Assembly: GCF_030253575.1 (NCBI RefSeq)
Contig: NC_080559.1
Location: forward strand, 29,042,501 to 29,106,500
Direction of reading: 5' to 3'
Source of the DNA: Rhododendron vialii
Taxonomy: Eukaryota; Streptophyta; Magnoliopsida; Ericales; Ericaceae
Length of the DNA stretch: 64,000 bases
This document shows, piece after piece, positions 21,514 to 31,890 of the stretch. Below the pieces are notes generated by a model, which saw only the letters and a program-made list of their open reading frames with translations, ran no database searches and was not told the DNA's origin. Numbering within the stretch: position 1 is the stretch's first letter; each line of letters opens with the position of its first letter. The position numbers and the translations under genes were made by a program.

Positions 21514-24103
21514 TAAAAAAGGAAACAAAACTTGAGTTATTTTAAGACTTGGGGATGTAGGGCGATTGTGAGATTGCCTGGACCTAAAAGGAAGAAACTG
21601 GGTCCAAAAGGAATCGAGTGTGTATTTCTTAGATATGCTTTGCACAGTTTAGCATATAGGTTTCTAGTGGCCGAGCCTAATGATGTTGTGTCCATCAACA
21701 CCATCATTAAATCTCGAGATGCAGTGTTCTATGAAAATAGATTTGACAGAATTCCAAGGTTAAAATCTAGTAAATATTTGGAATCTAATAAAGATTTGGA
21801 AGAGTTTCCTTTGATGTCCGAAGAGGACAACGAGCCTTTAGAGGTTCCAGTTGAAGGAAATGAACCTGAGGAACAAGTTGAATTGAGAAGGAGCAAACGA
21901 GTTCGGACAGAGAAAACGTTTGGTCCTGATTTCATAGTTTATCTAGTTGAAGGCACTAGAGAGACTTCATGTGCTCACACTGTATTTTCACTTCACGTTG
22001 AAAATGATCCTTTGACATTTGAGGAAGCAATAAAATCGCAAGACGTGGCTTTCTGGAAAGAGGCTATCTAAGATGAGATGGACTCTATCATGGGTAATAA
22101 TACATGGGTTCTGGCAGATTTACCACCTGGTTCTAAGCCAATTGCTTGTAAATGGATTTTCAAGAAGAAAATAAAAATTGATGAAACTATTGATAAGTTC
22201 AAGGCCAGACTTGTAGTCAAAGGTTTTACCCAGAAAGAAGGTATTGATTACTTTGATACCTATGCCCCGGTTGCTAGAATCTTAACAATTAGAGTTTTCA
22301 TTGCTCTTGCTTCTATGTACAAGTTTGAGATACACCAAATGAATGTCAAGACTGCATTCCTTAATGGTGAGTTAGATGAGAAAATCTATATGAAGCAACC
22401 AGAGGAGTTTGTTTGTGCAAGGTTATGAGCACAAAGTTTGCAAGCTTATAAAGTCTCTTTACGGACTTAAGCAAGCACCGAAGCAATGGCACGAGAAGTT
22501 TGACAAAGTGGTTGTGTCAAATGGTTTTACAATACACCAATCTGATAAGTGCGTGTATAGTAAATTTAATGGCAAACGAGGAGTCATTATCTGTTTGTAC
22601 GTAGACGATATGCTTATTTTTGGTACAGACCAAGAGAGCATTCAGAGTACAAAAGTTTTTCTTTCTGCTAATTTTAGTATGAAAGATATGGGTATTGCTG
22701 ATGTAATATTGGGTATAAGAATTAAAAGAAGTGGTAGTCACTTGATTCTATCCCAGGAACATTACATTGAGAAGATTTTAATGAAGTTTAATCACTTTGA
22801 AAGCAAACCGGTGTCTACTCCGTATGACTCTTAATCACCATTGGATCTTAATGAGGGGAGAGCGGTGTCACAACTAGAGTATTCTAGAGTGATTGGCAGC
22901 TTGATGTATGCCATGACAAGTACAAGACCGGACATTGCATATGTGGTGGGGAGACTTAGTAGGTATACTAATAATCCTGGGCATGTGCATTGGCACGCAG
23001 TATATAGAGTACTGCGGTACCTTAAAGGGACTATAGATTATGGAATAATCTATAGTGGATATCCTTCGGTTCTAGAAGGATACACTGATGCTAATTGGAT
23101 TACTGAGCAAAATGATCACTCGTCAACGAGTGGTTGGGTGTTTACACTTGGTGGAGGGTCAATCTCCTGGGGATCTAAGAAGCAAACGTTGATAACAGAC
23201 TCGACCATGGCAGCCGAGTTTGTAGCATTAGCTTCTGGTAGTAAGGAGGCAGAATGGCTGAGAAATCTGTTGCTGGAAATTCCAGTGTGGCCTAAGCCTA
23301 TGCCACCTGTATCGCTGCATTGTGGTAGTCAAGCTACGTTATCGTGAGCGTATAACCAAGTGTATAATGGAAAGTCCAGGCATATAGGACTTAGACATAG
23401 CAGCTATGTGAGACAATTGATTGTTGATGGGGTGATAACCATTGATTTTGTTAAGTCAAGTCAAAACTTGGCGGATCCTTTTACGAAAGGCCTTGCAAAG
23501 GATTTGGTATTGAAAACATCAAGGGGAATGGGACTTTTGCCCAATTAGTTTAATCACACCTGGTGGAAACTCAACTCAACCGGTTGACACTCTCAATCTC
23601 TTGAGTTCAATGAGAAACTACATCATATGTCGTGATTGAAAACACTTTAAAGCTATTTTACACATTCTAAGGTAAAGTGTTTTGTACCTATAATGTGATA
23701 CAAAGGAGGTTGAACTACTTAGTTCTTAATAGATTGTTTTGTGCTAATGTTATAGGAGCACTGATAACGATCTACCTATGTGAATGTGGAGGTGGTGCCG
23801 CTTCCTATAGGTCACAGGGGCTAGACCTTAGAGCGTTCATGAAATCAAGATAAAAGACCCAAGGCCAATTCACGGGTCAACCGATTGGGATATCTGCATT
23901 ATTTAGAGGATTATGTGTGAGACACGTCCGGTTGGTCGACAGAGGACAACTAGTTCAAAGACACGTCTACTATGCTGCCCTGACCAGCTTTGATAAGTTT
24001 TACTAAGTGAATAGTTCAAGTCGCAAGACACTATTTATGTATGCATAAACCTTGTAATAAGAACCGAGAATATTTCATCTGTATTTCGAAAATGGTGGGG
24101 GAT

Positions 24104-25144
24104 TGTTAGAGATTTTCAAAATAAAAGAGTCGTCGATTTTGGTTTTGTAAATTTTCTTTGTTTCCTTAGAATGCTTGTTTTCCTCTTTGTGAGCTTTGTC
24201 CCACATTGGTTAGCTGAGAGATGTTGGAGTAATATATATTAGAAAATATTCTTAATGTAAGTAACTAATGATCTAGTGTGGTGCTTCGCACCATATCGGC
24301 AGAGTCGGTACATACTAACACACGCGCGCGTGGGCTGTGGTGCATTGTGGCGCTTTAGCGGCGCACTTTGCACGTCAGCTCTTATTGCGAGGTGGCAGTA
24401 AAGTGGCGCTGACGTGGATGACGCATGTCATAAGCGTGGCAGGTGAGTCACACGGGGTGGTTCCAATCGGGTGCGACTCGTGTGTACGGGTGCGCTAGTC
24501 CGTGAAGTTGCGATCGCAGCCGTCGGCCGCGAATAGGCTCGATCCAACGGATTGGATCAAATCCGATTAGGTGTGAGTGAAACAGCACACCAGTTCGGTG
24601 TGACTGGATGTGATTGATCGATCTAGACCGTAGGGTCTGATCCAACGGTCAGACTAGATCGGTTGCATACCCATTCTCAATGAGTGCGTAGAGGCCTATA
24701 AATAGACCACAATTTAGCAAAATTTCAGTGCTCATATACACACAAAAAATCCGAAATTCCACATTTCTCTCTACCACGATTTAGCAAAATTTCAGTGCTC
24801 ATATACACACAAAAAATCCGAAATTCGACATTTCTCTCTATATTTCCTAGCATTCATTCTGCATTCTGTTTTGCTGCAGAAAACAGAACGCAGTGATTCT
24901 CGGTTCTTATTTCCGTTCAGCAGGTATTCTGTCCGTTTCGTTAATGCAAACGCAAACGGAAAGAACTTCGAGTTCGGGTTTCGATTTATCTTGAAGGCAA
25001 ATTTGCTATAACTCTTTGCATACCATCTGGTGGGGGCAAATACTGTCTTTAGGAAAGCGACATAGTCGTGACTCAAAGCGTGTTTCAGATTTGGTGGAGA
25101 TTTCGCTAACAATTCAGAATTTGCAGCAGTCAATTTTTCCAACA
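24104..25144 (+). repeat. 3' LTR of the second Copia element
   Basis: It starts TGTTAGAGATTTTC after a purine tract and ends TTCCAACA, followed by CCTTA. A 67-bp unit at 24707-24773 is repeated in tandem at 24774-24840. The LTR ends 213 bp before the start codon of the UGT pseudogene at 25358, so an LTR promoter region of the same orientation now lies directly upstream of it. Confidence 0.9.
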
Positions 25145-25162
25145 CCTTATACATATCAAAAG

Positions 25163-25262
25163 TGACATGTACAAAGAAATTTTACCCGAAAATTACTAGA
25201 AATGCATTATTTATAACCAATCATAAAATAATATATTTCAGGTAAAATTTCTTTACACGCAT
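25163..25262. mobile_element. small MITE-like hairpin before the UGT pseudogene
   Basis: ACATGTACAAAGAAATTTTA followed by CCCGAAA is matched inverted by TTTCAGGTAAAATTTCTTTA near 25236. The ~100-bp hairpin lies between the 3' LTR and the (CT)n tract. It is too small for a firm family call. Confidence 0.5.
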
Positions 25263-25320
25263 CCCTCCGTACATATACTTGGAACAACATCGCAAAACCA
25301 TAGCACTGCAAACTTAAAAG

Positions 25321-25323
<3 letters not shown>

Positions 25324-25354
<31 letters not shown>
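25324..25354 (+). promoter_or_regulatory. (CT)n tract before the UGT pseudogene
   Basis: About fifteen CT repeats end three bases before the ATG at 25358, as in the related gene at 28751. The tract is retained although the gene is broken. Confidence 0.45.
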
Positions 25355-25357
<3 letters not shown>

Positions 25358-26764
25358 ATGGAGGACACCATCATACTATACCCATCTCCAGGAATGGGCC
25401 ACCTAGTTCCAATGGTGGAGCTAGGAAAGCTCATACTAACCCACAACCCTTCATTCTCCATCATAATCCTCATCACCACCGCACCGTTCGACACCGGCTC
25501 CACCTCCTCTTACATCAAGCGCGTCACCGTCGCCACTCCTTCCGTCCACTTCCACCACCTCCCCACCATCTCTCCTCCTTCCACCACCTCCTCGGACAAC
25601 ATCGCTGCACTCGCCTTCGAACTTCCTCGGCTTTACAAATCGAATCTCGACCACGCACTTCAAACAATGATCTCCCAAAAATCAAGACCCAAGGCTTCTA
25701 TAATTGACTTGTTTTGCAATTCCAGTTTTGAAGTCTGCACAAACCTTGACATACCCACTTACTACTTCTGCGCCTCTAGCGCTAGTAGCCTCTCTGCACT
25801 CCTATCACTTCCAAAAACTCATCAAATTCTCTTAGAGAAAAACAAAGACCCAAACACGTCTATTGAATTCCCGGGAGTTCCACCAATCCCTACTCCTGAT
25901 TTGCCTGGGCCTTTCATTGATACTGAGGGAATTGCTTATAAGAGTTTCATTGGCACCGCAATAAACATGGCAAAATCAGCAGGAATCTTGACAAATACTT
26001 GTCACGCATTCGAGCCGAGAGCCGTCAAAGCGATATCCGATGGGCTCTGCACTCCGAATTTGCCACCTCCGTCGGTTTATTGTATCGGACCGATAGTTGC
26101 GAACAGCGGCGAGGATCACGAACACGAGTGTTTGAGATGGCTCGACTCGCAACCGAGTCGAAGTGTTGTGTTTCTCTGTTTTGGTAGTATGGGGTTGTTC
26201 AAAGCAGAGCAATTGATGGAAATGGCAATTGGGTTAGAAAAAAGCGGCCACAGGTTTTTATGGGTAGTGCGTAGTCCACCCGCAGATGGCGAAACCAAGA
26301 GCATTTTAGCAGAGCCAGATTTGGATGTGTTGTTGCCTAATGGGTTTTTAGATAGAACTAGAGGCAGGGGATTGGTGGTTAAGAAATGGGCACCACAAGT
26401 GGCCGTGCTGAGTCATGACTCAGTGGGTGGGTTCGTGACTCACTGCGGGTAGAACTCGATACTAGAAGCGTTGAGCGCCGGGGTGGCAATGGTGGCGTGG
26501 CCATTGTATGCGGAGCAGAGGTTTAACAGAGTTCTTTTGGTGGAGGAAATGAAGGTGGCTCTGGCACTGGAAGAGTCCGAAAGCGGGTTTGTGAGCGCGG
26601 ACAAGTTGGAGAAGCGTGTGAGAGAGTTGATGGACTCAGTGAATGGGAAAGGGGTGAGAGAACACGTTACGGAAATGAGAGACTGTGCTAAGGCAGCAAG
26701 GGGTGACGGAGGGTCGTCTCGTATTGCTTTGGCCGAGTTGGTTGAGTCCTGGAAAAACAGCTGA
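25358..26764 (+). pseudogene. UGT88-like glycosyltransferase pseudogene, single nonsense codon (gene 4)
   Basis: This is a full-length 469-codon UGT88-like frame with one in-frame TAG at 26450-26452 (codon 365). It falls exactly at the Trp of HCGWNS, position 22 of the PSPG sugar-donor box, where TGG became TAG. The reading frame continues unbroken on the far side to 26764. His15 and Asp117 are kept. A second departure is GVAMVAW in the donor box, where all other copies have GVPMVAW. The product would stop within the donor site and lack the C-terminal helix, so it should be inactive. Its closest relative is the gene at 28751, with which it shares its first 33 residues. The single stop and otherwise intact frame point to recent loss. 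A sequencing error, or an allele segregating for TGG/TAG, remains possible. A Copia 3' LTR ends 213 bp upstream. Confidence 0.88.
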
Positions 26765-28434
26765 TACCGAGTTAACTCGGGTTTGGTCTCAGTCATCAAG
26801 AGTCAAGCAGATCATCCTCCACATATCTTCAAATTTGTCTGATTTATTCGAGTTTCATAAAATATTAAGGGTTTCGACTAGTAGACAACGGACAAATATG
26901 TCTCCTCGAAATAATGTTGGAAGATTTTTTTTTTTTTTCTACTTGATATGTAGAAAAAATACTCCAGTCTATTATTTGTAAATGAAAACTTGTACACGTA
27001 TGTTGAATTACTGATAGATTACGCAGTAGATTGTAAAGCCAAGTTGTTCTTGCAAACTACTACTCATGTTCAATAACATGTTAAAAATCCAATGGTTCTG
27101 AATTCAGTATTCATCATGGAGGAAGTAACATATCCCGCATTTTTTTGTAAAATTGTGTCTAAAATACCTTGACCAACCAATCGAGGAGAGGGAAAAAATC
27201 CGAAAGCACACATGAAAAGATACTCAAGAGATTATAGTTGGTTGGCTCGAGTTTTTCCCATTTCTAGTCCTTTTTAGTGTTTATATTGTTCATAACTCAA
27301 AATGATTAACAAAGTGTAAGATAAGTGTCACATGTAACAAGCATTTCTCGAAAGGAAAGTCTGAATACACAATTGTTTTGGAAGATACCAATCCTGAAAC
27401 ACAGTAGACAAGTCTTAGGATGAGTTTAGAAATTGGAAAAGATAAAGAAAAGAAGAAGAAGCAGAGAAAATATCAACTTTTTAATGTTGTTTGGTTCTAA
27501 TTTAAAAGGAACAACCAGTTAAAAGACAGAGGAGATGGACAAAAAGGTTCTTTCTCACTTTCTTTGTTTATGTCTTATCTTTCCTTTCTTATTGTCTTTG
27601 ACTATTTGGTAAGCCAACCAACTAGTTAGGTTCTGCTAAACCAGACAATGGAGAACCGTAGGTGGATCTAGACAATATCTAACCTTAACTAGACCAGAAG
27701 TATCTTTTGCCATAAATTTGGCATGTTAACATATGCATGACCCTAAATAGAGTCATTTTATACCCGTCGAGAATTCTCAGGTTTATCAAGGGGAGTGTTC
27801 TTGAGTTTTGTTCCTGAACCTTTGGCTCACACAGCATCCGCAGGCTCTGATTGGGCTGGGGATCATATAGATGGATAGACGGTTCAACACTGGTTATATA
27901 TTGTTTGTTTTGGGATTAAATTTCAGGCAAGGGCAATTGCACACTGACTATCACACCAGAGAAGATGAGGAAAACCTGGAGAAATTCCCAAATTAAGAAA
28001 CAATTGCTCTGTCCTCAACTTCACTGCAAGATCGAGCCACCGTATATTTGGTCGGTTTTCGGCCACTTTTGGAACCGAACCGGTGTAATGGGTTTTATGT
28101 TTTCACAAACCGCAACCGACTAATTTTGATCGGTTCAGTAGCTTTTTGTCCGGCTTGGTTAGGCTGGTTTCATCGGGTGGTCGGTTTGGAATGTCGTGCT
28201 TTACCCGAGGATCAAACCAAACACACTCACACACGCATTAATTTCCTGTGAGAAAATTTTCCACTATTTAATTAAACTTAAAAATAATTTACAAAAAACT
28301 CTCGCCAAAAAACTAACTAATGCAAAAATAATTCATTTGGCTTATTAGCCGAACAACCCCTAAGCTGTCCAGGGGTTAGTTGAGGAATTCTGTTGGTGGT
28401 TGTTGAGCTCAGCTGAGGGCTGTTAGATAGTACT
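26765..28434. other. intergenic spacer between UGT genes 4 and 5
   Basis: AT-rich sequence with no supported gene. The stretch around 28310-28361, ending GGCTTATTAGCCGAACAACC, resembles the right end of the Tourist-like MITE family found at 9556 and 45034, so a decayed end of that family may lie here. Confidence 0.45.
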
Positions 28435-28437
28435 TTA

Positions 28438-28622
28438 GGCGCCATTCGTTTTGGGATTTCGGATTTTTGGATTTTTAAGTAAAGAGCGTAGAGAGAAATC
28501 GAATAATAATTGAAAATATAGATAATAATTGGAAAGAGAGAAAAAGAAAAATGAGTTAAATAATTGAAGAAAAATAAGATAACGATTAGAATTCAAAATT
28601 CAAAACTCAAATCGAACGGGTC
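28438..28622. mobile_element. Tourist-like MITE upstream of UGT gene 5
   Basis: Imperfect terminal repeats (GGCGCCATTCGTTTTGGGAT on the left; AAACTCAAATCGAACGGGTC on the right) are flanked by TTA on both sides (28435-28437 and 28623-28625). The TTA target points to PIF/Harbinger. The element is 185 bp and lies about 130 bp before the start codon at 28751, inside the likely promoter. Confidence 0.65.
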
Positions 28623-28717
28623 TTACCGCTTTTGATTACAGTAGTTGGTGGTTACAATTATAAAGAGAATCCTTATTAGTTAGGCACGTATTTAATTGCT
28701 CTGGTCTACACAATACA

Positions 28718-28719
<2 letters not shown>

Positions 28720-28750
<31 letters not shown>
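28720..28750 (+). promoter_or_regulatory. (CT)n tract abutting the ATG of UGT gene 5
   Basis: About fifteen CT repeats run directly into the start codon at 28751 with no spacer. This is the closest placement in the cluster and makes the pyrimidine tract the immediate context of the initiation codon. Confidence 0.5.
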
Positions 28751-28752
<2 letters not shown>

Positions 28753-30154
28753 GGAGGACACCATCATACTATACCCATCTCCAGGAATGGGCCACCTAGT
28801 TCCAATGGTGGAGCTAGGAAAGCTCATACTAACTCACAACCCTTCATTCACCATCACAATCCTCGTCACCACCGCACCATTCGACACAGGCTCCACCTCC
28901 TCTTACATCAGCGGCGTCTCCACCGCCACTCCTTCCATCCTCTTCCACCACCTCCCCACCATCTCTCCCCCCTCTTCCCTCACCCCCTTCGAACTCACCT
29001 TCGCACTTCCCCGGCTTTACAACTCAAACCTCCGCCACGCCCTTCAAACACTCATCTCCCAAGATTCAAGACCCAAAGCTTCTGTGATTGACTTCTTTTG
29101 CAATCCCAGTTTTGAAGTCTTCACTAGCCTTGGCATACCCACTTACTACTTCTTCACCTCCGGCGCTGGTGGCCTCTCTGCACTCCTAGCAATTCCAACA
29201 ACTCATCAAACCGTTGTTGACAAAATCAAAGATCCAAACACGTCCATAGATTTCCCAGGAGTTCCACCAATCCCCACTCCTGATCTGCCTGAGCCTTACT
29301 CTGATCTTGAGGGAATCCCATATAAGAGCCTCTTTAGCGCCGCAATCAGCATGCCCAAATCATCGGGAGTCTTGACAAACACCTTCATTGAATTCGAACC
29401 GAGAGCTGTCAAAGCGATATCTGACGGTCTATGCAATCCGAGTTTGCCAACTCCACCGATTTATTGTATCGGACCGATAGTTGCGAACAGCGGCGAGGAT
29501 CAGGATAACGAGTGTTTGAGATGGCTGGACTCGCAACCGAGCCGAAGTGTCGTGTTTCTCTGTTTTGGAAGTACGGGGTTGTTCAAAGCAGAGCAGTTGA
29601 TGGAAATGGCAATTGGGTTGGAAAAAAGCGGCCACAGGTTTTTGTGGGTAGTGCGGAGTCCACCCACAGATGGCGGAACCAAGAGCAGTTTAGCGAAACC
29701 AGAGCCAGATTTGGATGTGTTGTTGCCTAATGGGTTCTTGGACAGAACTAGAGGCAGGGGATTGGTGGTTAAGAAATGGGCGCCACAAGTGGCCGTGCTG
29801 AGTCACGGCTCAGTGGGCGGGTTTGTGACTCACTGTGGGTGGAACTCGATACTAGAAGCGGTTGGAGCTGGCGTGCCTATGGTGGCGTGGCCGCTGTACG
29901 CGGAGCAGAGATTTAACAAGGTTTGTTCGGTAGAGGAAATGAAGGTGGCCCTGGCGTTGGAAGAGTCAGAAGGTGGGTTTGTGAGCGCGGACGAGTTGGA
30001 GAAGCGAGTGAGAGAGTTGATGGACTCGGAGAGAGGGAAACGGGTTAGAGAACGGGTCATGGAAATGAGAGATGGCGCCAAGGCTGCATTGGGTGAGGGA
30101 GGGACGTCCCGGGTTGCATTGGCCGAGTTGGTCGAGTCATGGAAAAAGGGTTGA
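28751..30154 (+). CDS. UDP-glycosyltransferase, UGT88-like, gene 5 of cluster
   Basis: This is a 467-residue intronless GT1 enzyme. His15 (PSPGMGHL) and Asp114 (VIDFFC) form the expected catalytic pair. The PSPG donor box is at 343-386, with HCGWNS, Trp at position 22 and a final Gln, predicting UDP-glucose. Within the box the usual Cys of EAxCAGVP is Gly (EAVGAGVP), and the loop before it is FGSTG rather than FGSMG; neither is a known catalytic residue. It is the intact sister of the pseudogene at 25358 and shares with it SGED-type and KAEQLMEMAIGLEKSG blocks absent from genes 1-3. The pair thus forms a second subclade of the cluster. The ATG at 28751 is preceded directly by a (CT)n tract. 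Likely role: cytosolic glucosylation of a phenolic acceptor, not identifiable from sequence. Confidence 0.95.
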
Positions 30155-30747
30155 TTTTAAAGAGTCAACTCGGGGCTTGGTCTCGGTCAAGGTGCATGAC
30201 ATCTCGTGCAACTCAAAATTCGAAATTCGAGGAATAAAATGGCATCAAATTCGGATCGTAGTCATAAACTCACCATGTTATCGGTTGTTACTTTAGGGAA
30301 AGGGACAGAAGATTTTGAGTAGTTCTCTTCTTTTCGGATTAAAGAAAAGGTAGATTCTCCGGCATCCAATGGCTCAGATTAGGGGTAGAGATTTATTTAG
30401 GAAATTGATATTCACTTTTTCTTTTGTTATCTGTAACTTTTTTTTTTTTGTTTTCTAGTGTTTAAGTGTTTGTATATTATTTTTTGTTAAAAGATGAAAA
30501 AAAGGATATGGAGAGCAAAAAAATGAGTGTGAATATCAATTCCTTGCGGATAAAAAAAAATATCAATTTCCTTAATTTGATATTGTCCGAGGTATGTTGT
30601 CCCAAATGAGAAAGAAACATATGAGAAATGTTCCAAATTCGTAACTCCTGTCTGTAGTTTGTAACTCCTGTTTATTAGAAAGACCCAATTGGGGGTGGCC
30701 CTCGCCCCATAGCGAACCTTTCGTTCCGTCTTGCTCTCCTCTCCCGG
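30155..30747. other. 3' region of UGT gene 5 and spacer
   Basis: AT-rich DNA without a recognisable gene. No strong polyadenylation signal stands out. Confidence 0.4.
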
Positions 30748-30966
30748 GGCCGGATCCGGTCAAATTTCCTCCAAATAGTTTGGTCAAGTTTTTGCATTTG
30801 AGCCGTATAAAAGTATTTTGAACGGTCCAGATTTATTCGTGATGTTTTGGAAATTTTGTAATTAAAATTGTTGCCGAACAAATCTCGGCTGTTCAAAACA
30901 CTTTTGGATGGTTCCGATTCAAAAACTTGACCAAATTGGTCGAGGAAACTTGACCGTATCTGACCC
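30748..30966. mobile_element. MITE-like inverted repeat
   Basis: The left arm (CCGGTCAAATTTCCTCC, then TTTGGTCAAGTTTTTGCAT) is matched inverted at the right (ATTCAAAAACTTGACCAAAT, GAGGAAACTTGACCG). The element is about 219 bp and its central part also pairs (AAAGTATTTTGAACGG with CTGTTCAAAACACTTT). No target duplication was resolved. Confidence 0.72.
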
Positions 30967-31038
30967 ATCCTAGACTAGGAAAGAATAAAACCGTTTTACT
31001 TTCTGCACGGTTCTTAATAAGTTTCTATATCTATCTAT

Positions 31039-31890
31039 GGGGCTGTTTGATAAAACTGAAAACTGAAACTGAAAGCTGAAAAATTAAGTACTGGAAACTG
31101 AAGGCTGAAATTTTTAAGCTGAAAAGCTGTTTGATAAATATATTAAGTACTGAATTAAAAAAATGATGAATTAATTTTGTTCCAATTCTATCTTAATTTA
31201 CTAACGGTCACAATATACTTTTGGTAATGGTGGTGGAGTGGTGGTGGGGGAGTGGTGGAGGTAGTAAGAGTGCTGGTAGTGGTGGTGGTGGAGTGGTGGT
31301 GGTGGTGGTGGAGTGGCGGTGGTGGTAATGGTAGTGGAGTGGTGGAGGTGGTGGTAGGAGCGGTGGTGTGTGGTGGTGTAATGATGGTAGTGGTGGAGTG
31401 GTGGTGGTGGTGGTGGAGTGGTGGTGGTGGTGGTGGGGGAGTGGCAGTGGGGGTGATGGTGGTGGAGTGGTGGAGCGGCGGTGGTGGTGGTGTATTGATG
31501 GTAGTGGTGGTGGTTGTGGTGGAGCTGGTGGTGGTGATGTGGTGGTGGTGGTGGAGCTAGTGGTGGTGGTGGTGGTGGTGGAGGGAGTGGTGGAGGGAGT
31601 GGTGATGTGGTGGAGGAGGAGTGGTGGTAGTGGAGGTGGTGGTAGTGGAGTGGTGGAGGTGTTGGTGGAAGTGGTTGTGGTGGTGGTATGACGGTTGAAT
31701 GTAAGTACACAAAAATTCAGTCAGAATTAAGTAGCTCAAAGCTACTTAATTTTTTTCAACTTTTTAGCCTATATTTTAAGTGGTACTTAATTTGTTAAGT
31801 AATATGAAATGTAGTTATCAAACCTACTGAATCACTTATTACTTAATTGATTCAGTATTAAGTGCTGAATTTAGGTTATCAAACAAGCCC
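31039..31890. mobile_element. hAT-like non-autonomous element carrying a GTGG-rich expansion
   Basis: The ends GGGGCTGTTTGATAA and the complement of TTATCAAACAAGCCC are the GGGCTGTTTGATAA-type termini seen in many plant hAT-like MITEs, and inner arms repeat AAGTACTGAATT / AATTCAGTACTTAAT-type blocks. Between the arms lies about 470 bp of GTGG-rich DNA. A clean 8-bp target duplication is not seen, so the superfamily is a judgement from the termini. Confidence 0.68.
31221..31688. repeat. GTG/GTGG-rich microsatellite, about 470 bp
   Basis: An imperfect array of GTG and GTGGAGTGG units fills this stretch. It gives long open frames on both strands (Gly/Val/Trp-rich one way, His/Pro/Thr-rich the other) that are artefacts of the repeat. 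The strand asymmetry (G-rich on plus) could allow G-quadruplex formation. Confidence 0.92.

Larger units (their letters stand above)
18589..25144 (+). mobile_element. Ty1/Copia retrotransposon with both LTRs, broken
   Basis: This 6.56-kb element has LTRs at 18589-19582 and 24104-25144 and a flanking direct repeat CTTTA / CCTTA (four of five bases), consistent with a 5-bp target duplication. Internal parts run in Copia order: gag from 19603 with a CCHC knuckle (CWHCGKPGHLKKDC) near 20347-20388, protease (WWVDSGATKHVC) near 20503, integrase to about 21510, reverse transcriptase near 22070-22840, and RNase H to about 23548. A purine tract (AATGGTGGGGGA) precedes the 3' LTR, with about 550 bp of non-coding spacer before it. 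There are roughly five breaks in the reading frames. The LTRs differ at about eight positions in their first 175 bases by eye, so the insertion is not very recent, perhaps a few million years. It interrupts the UGT cluster between genes 3 and 4. Confidence 0.95.

Noticed and set aside
7012-30154. A multi-enzyme biosynthetic gene cluster
   Set aside because: Only UGT copies are present; no other pathway enzyme types lie among them, so this is a tandem array, not a metabolic cluster, on the evidence here.
31201-31710. Long open frames on both strands (up to 169 codons)
   Set aside because: They come from the GTGG repeat. The products are pure His/Pro/Thr or Gly/Val/Trp strings with no domain, and several frames are open at once.
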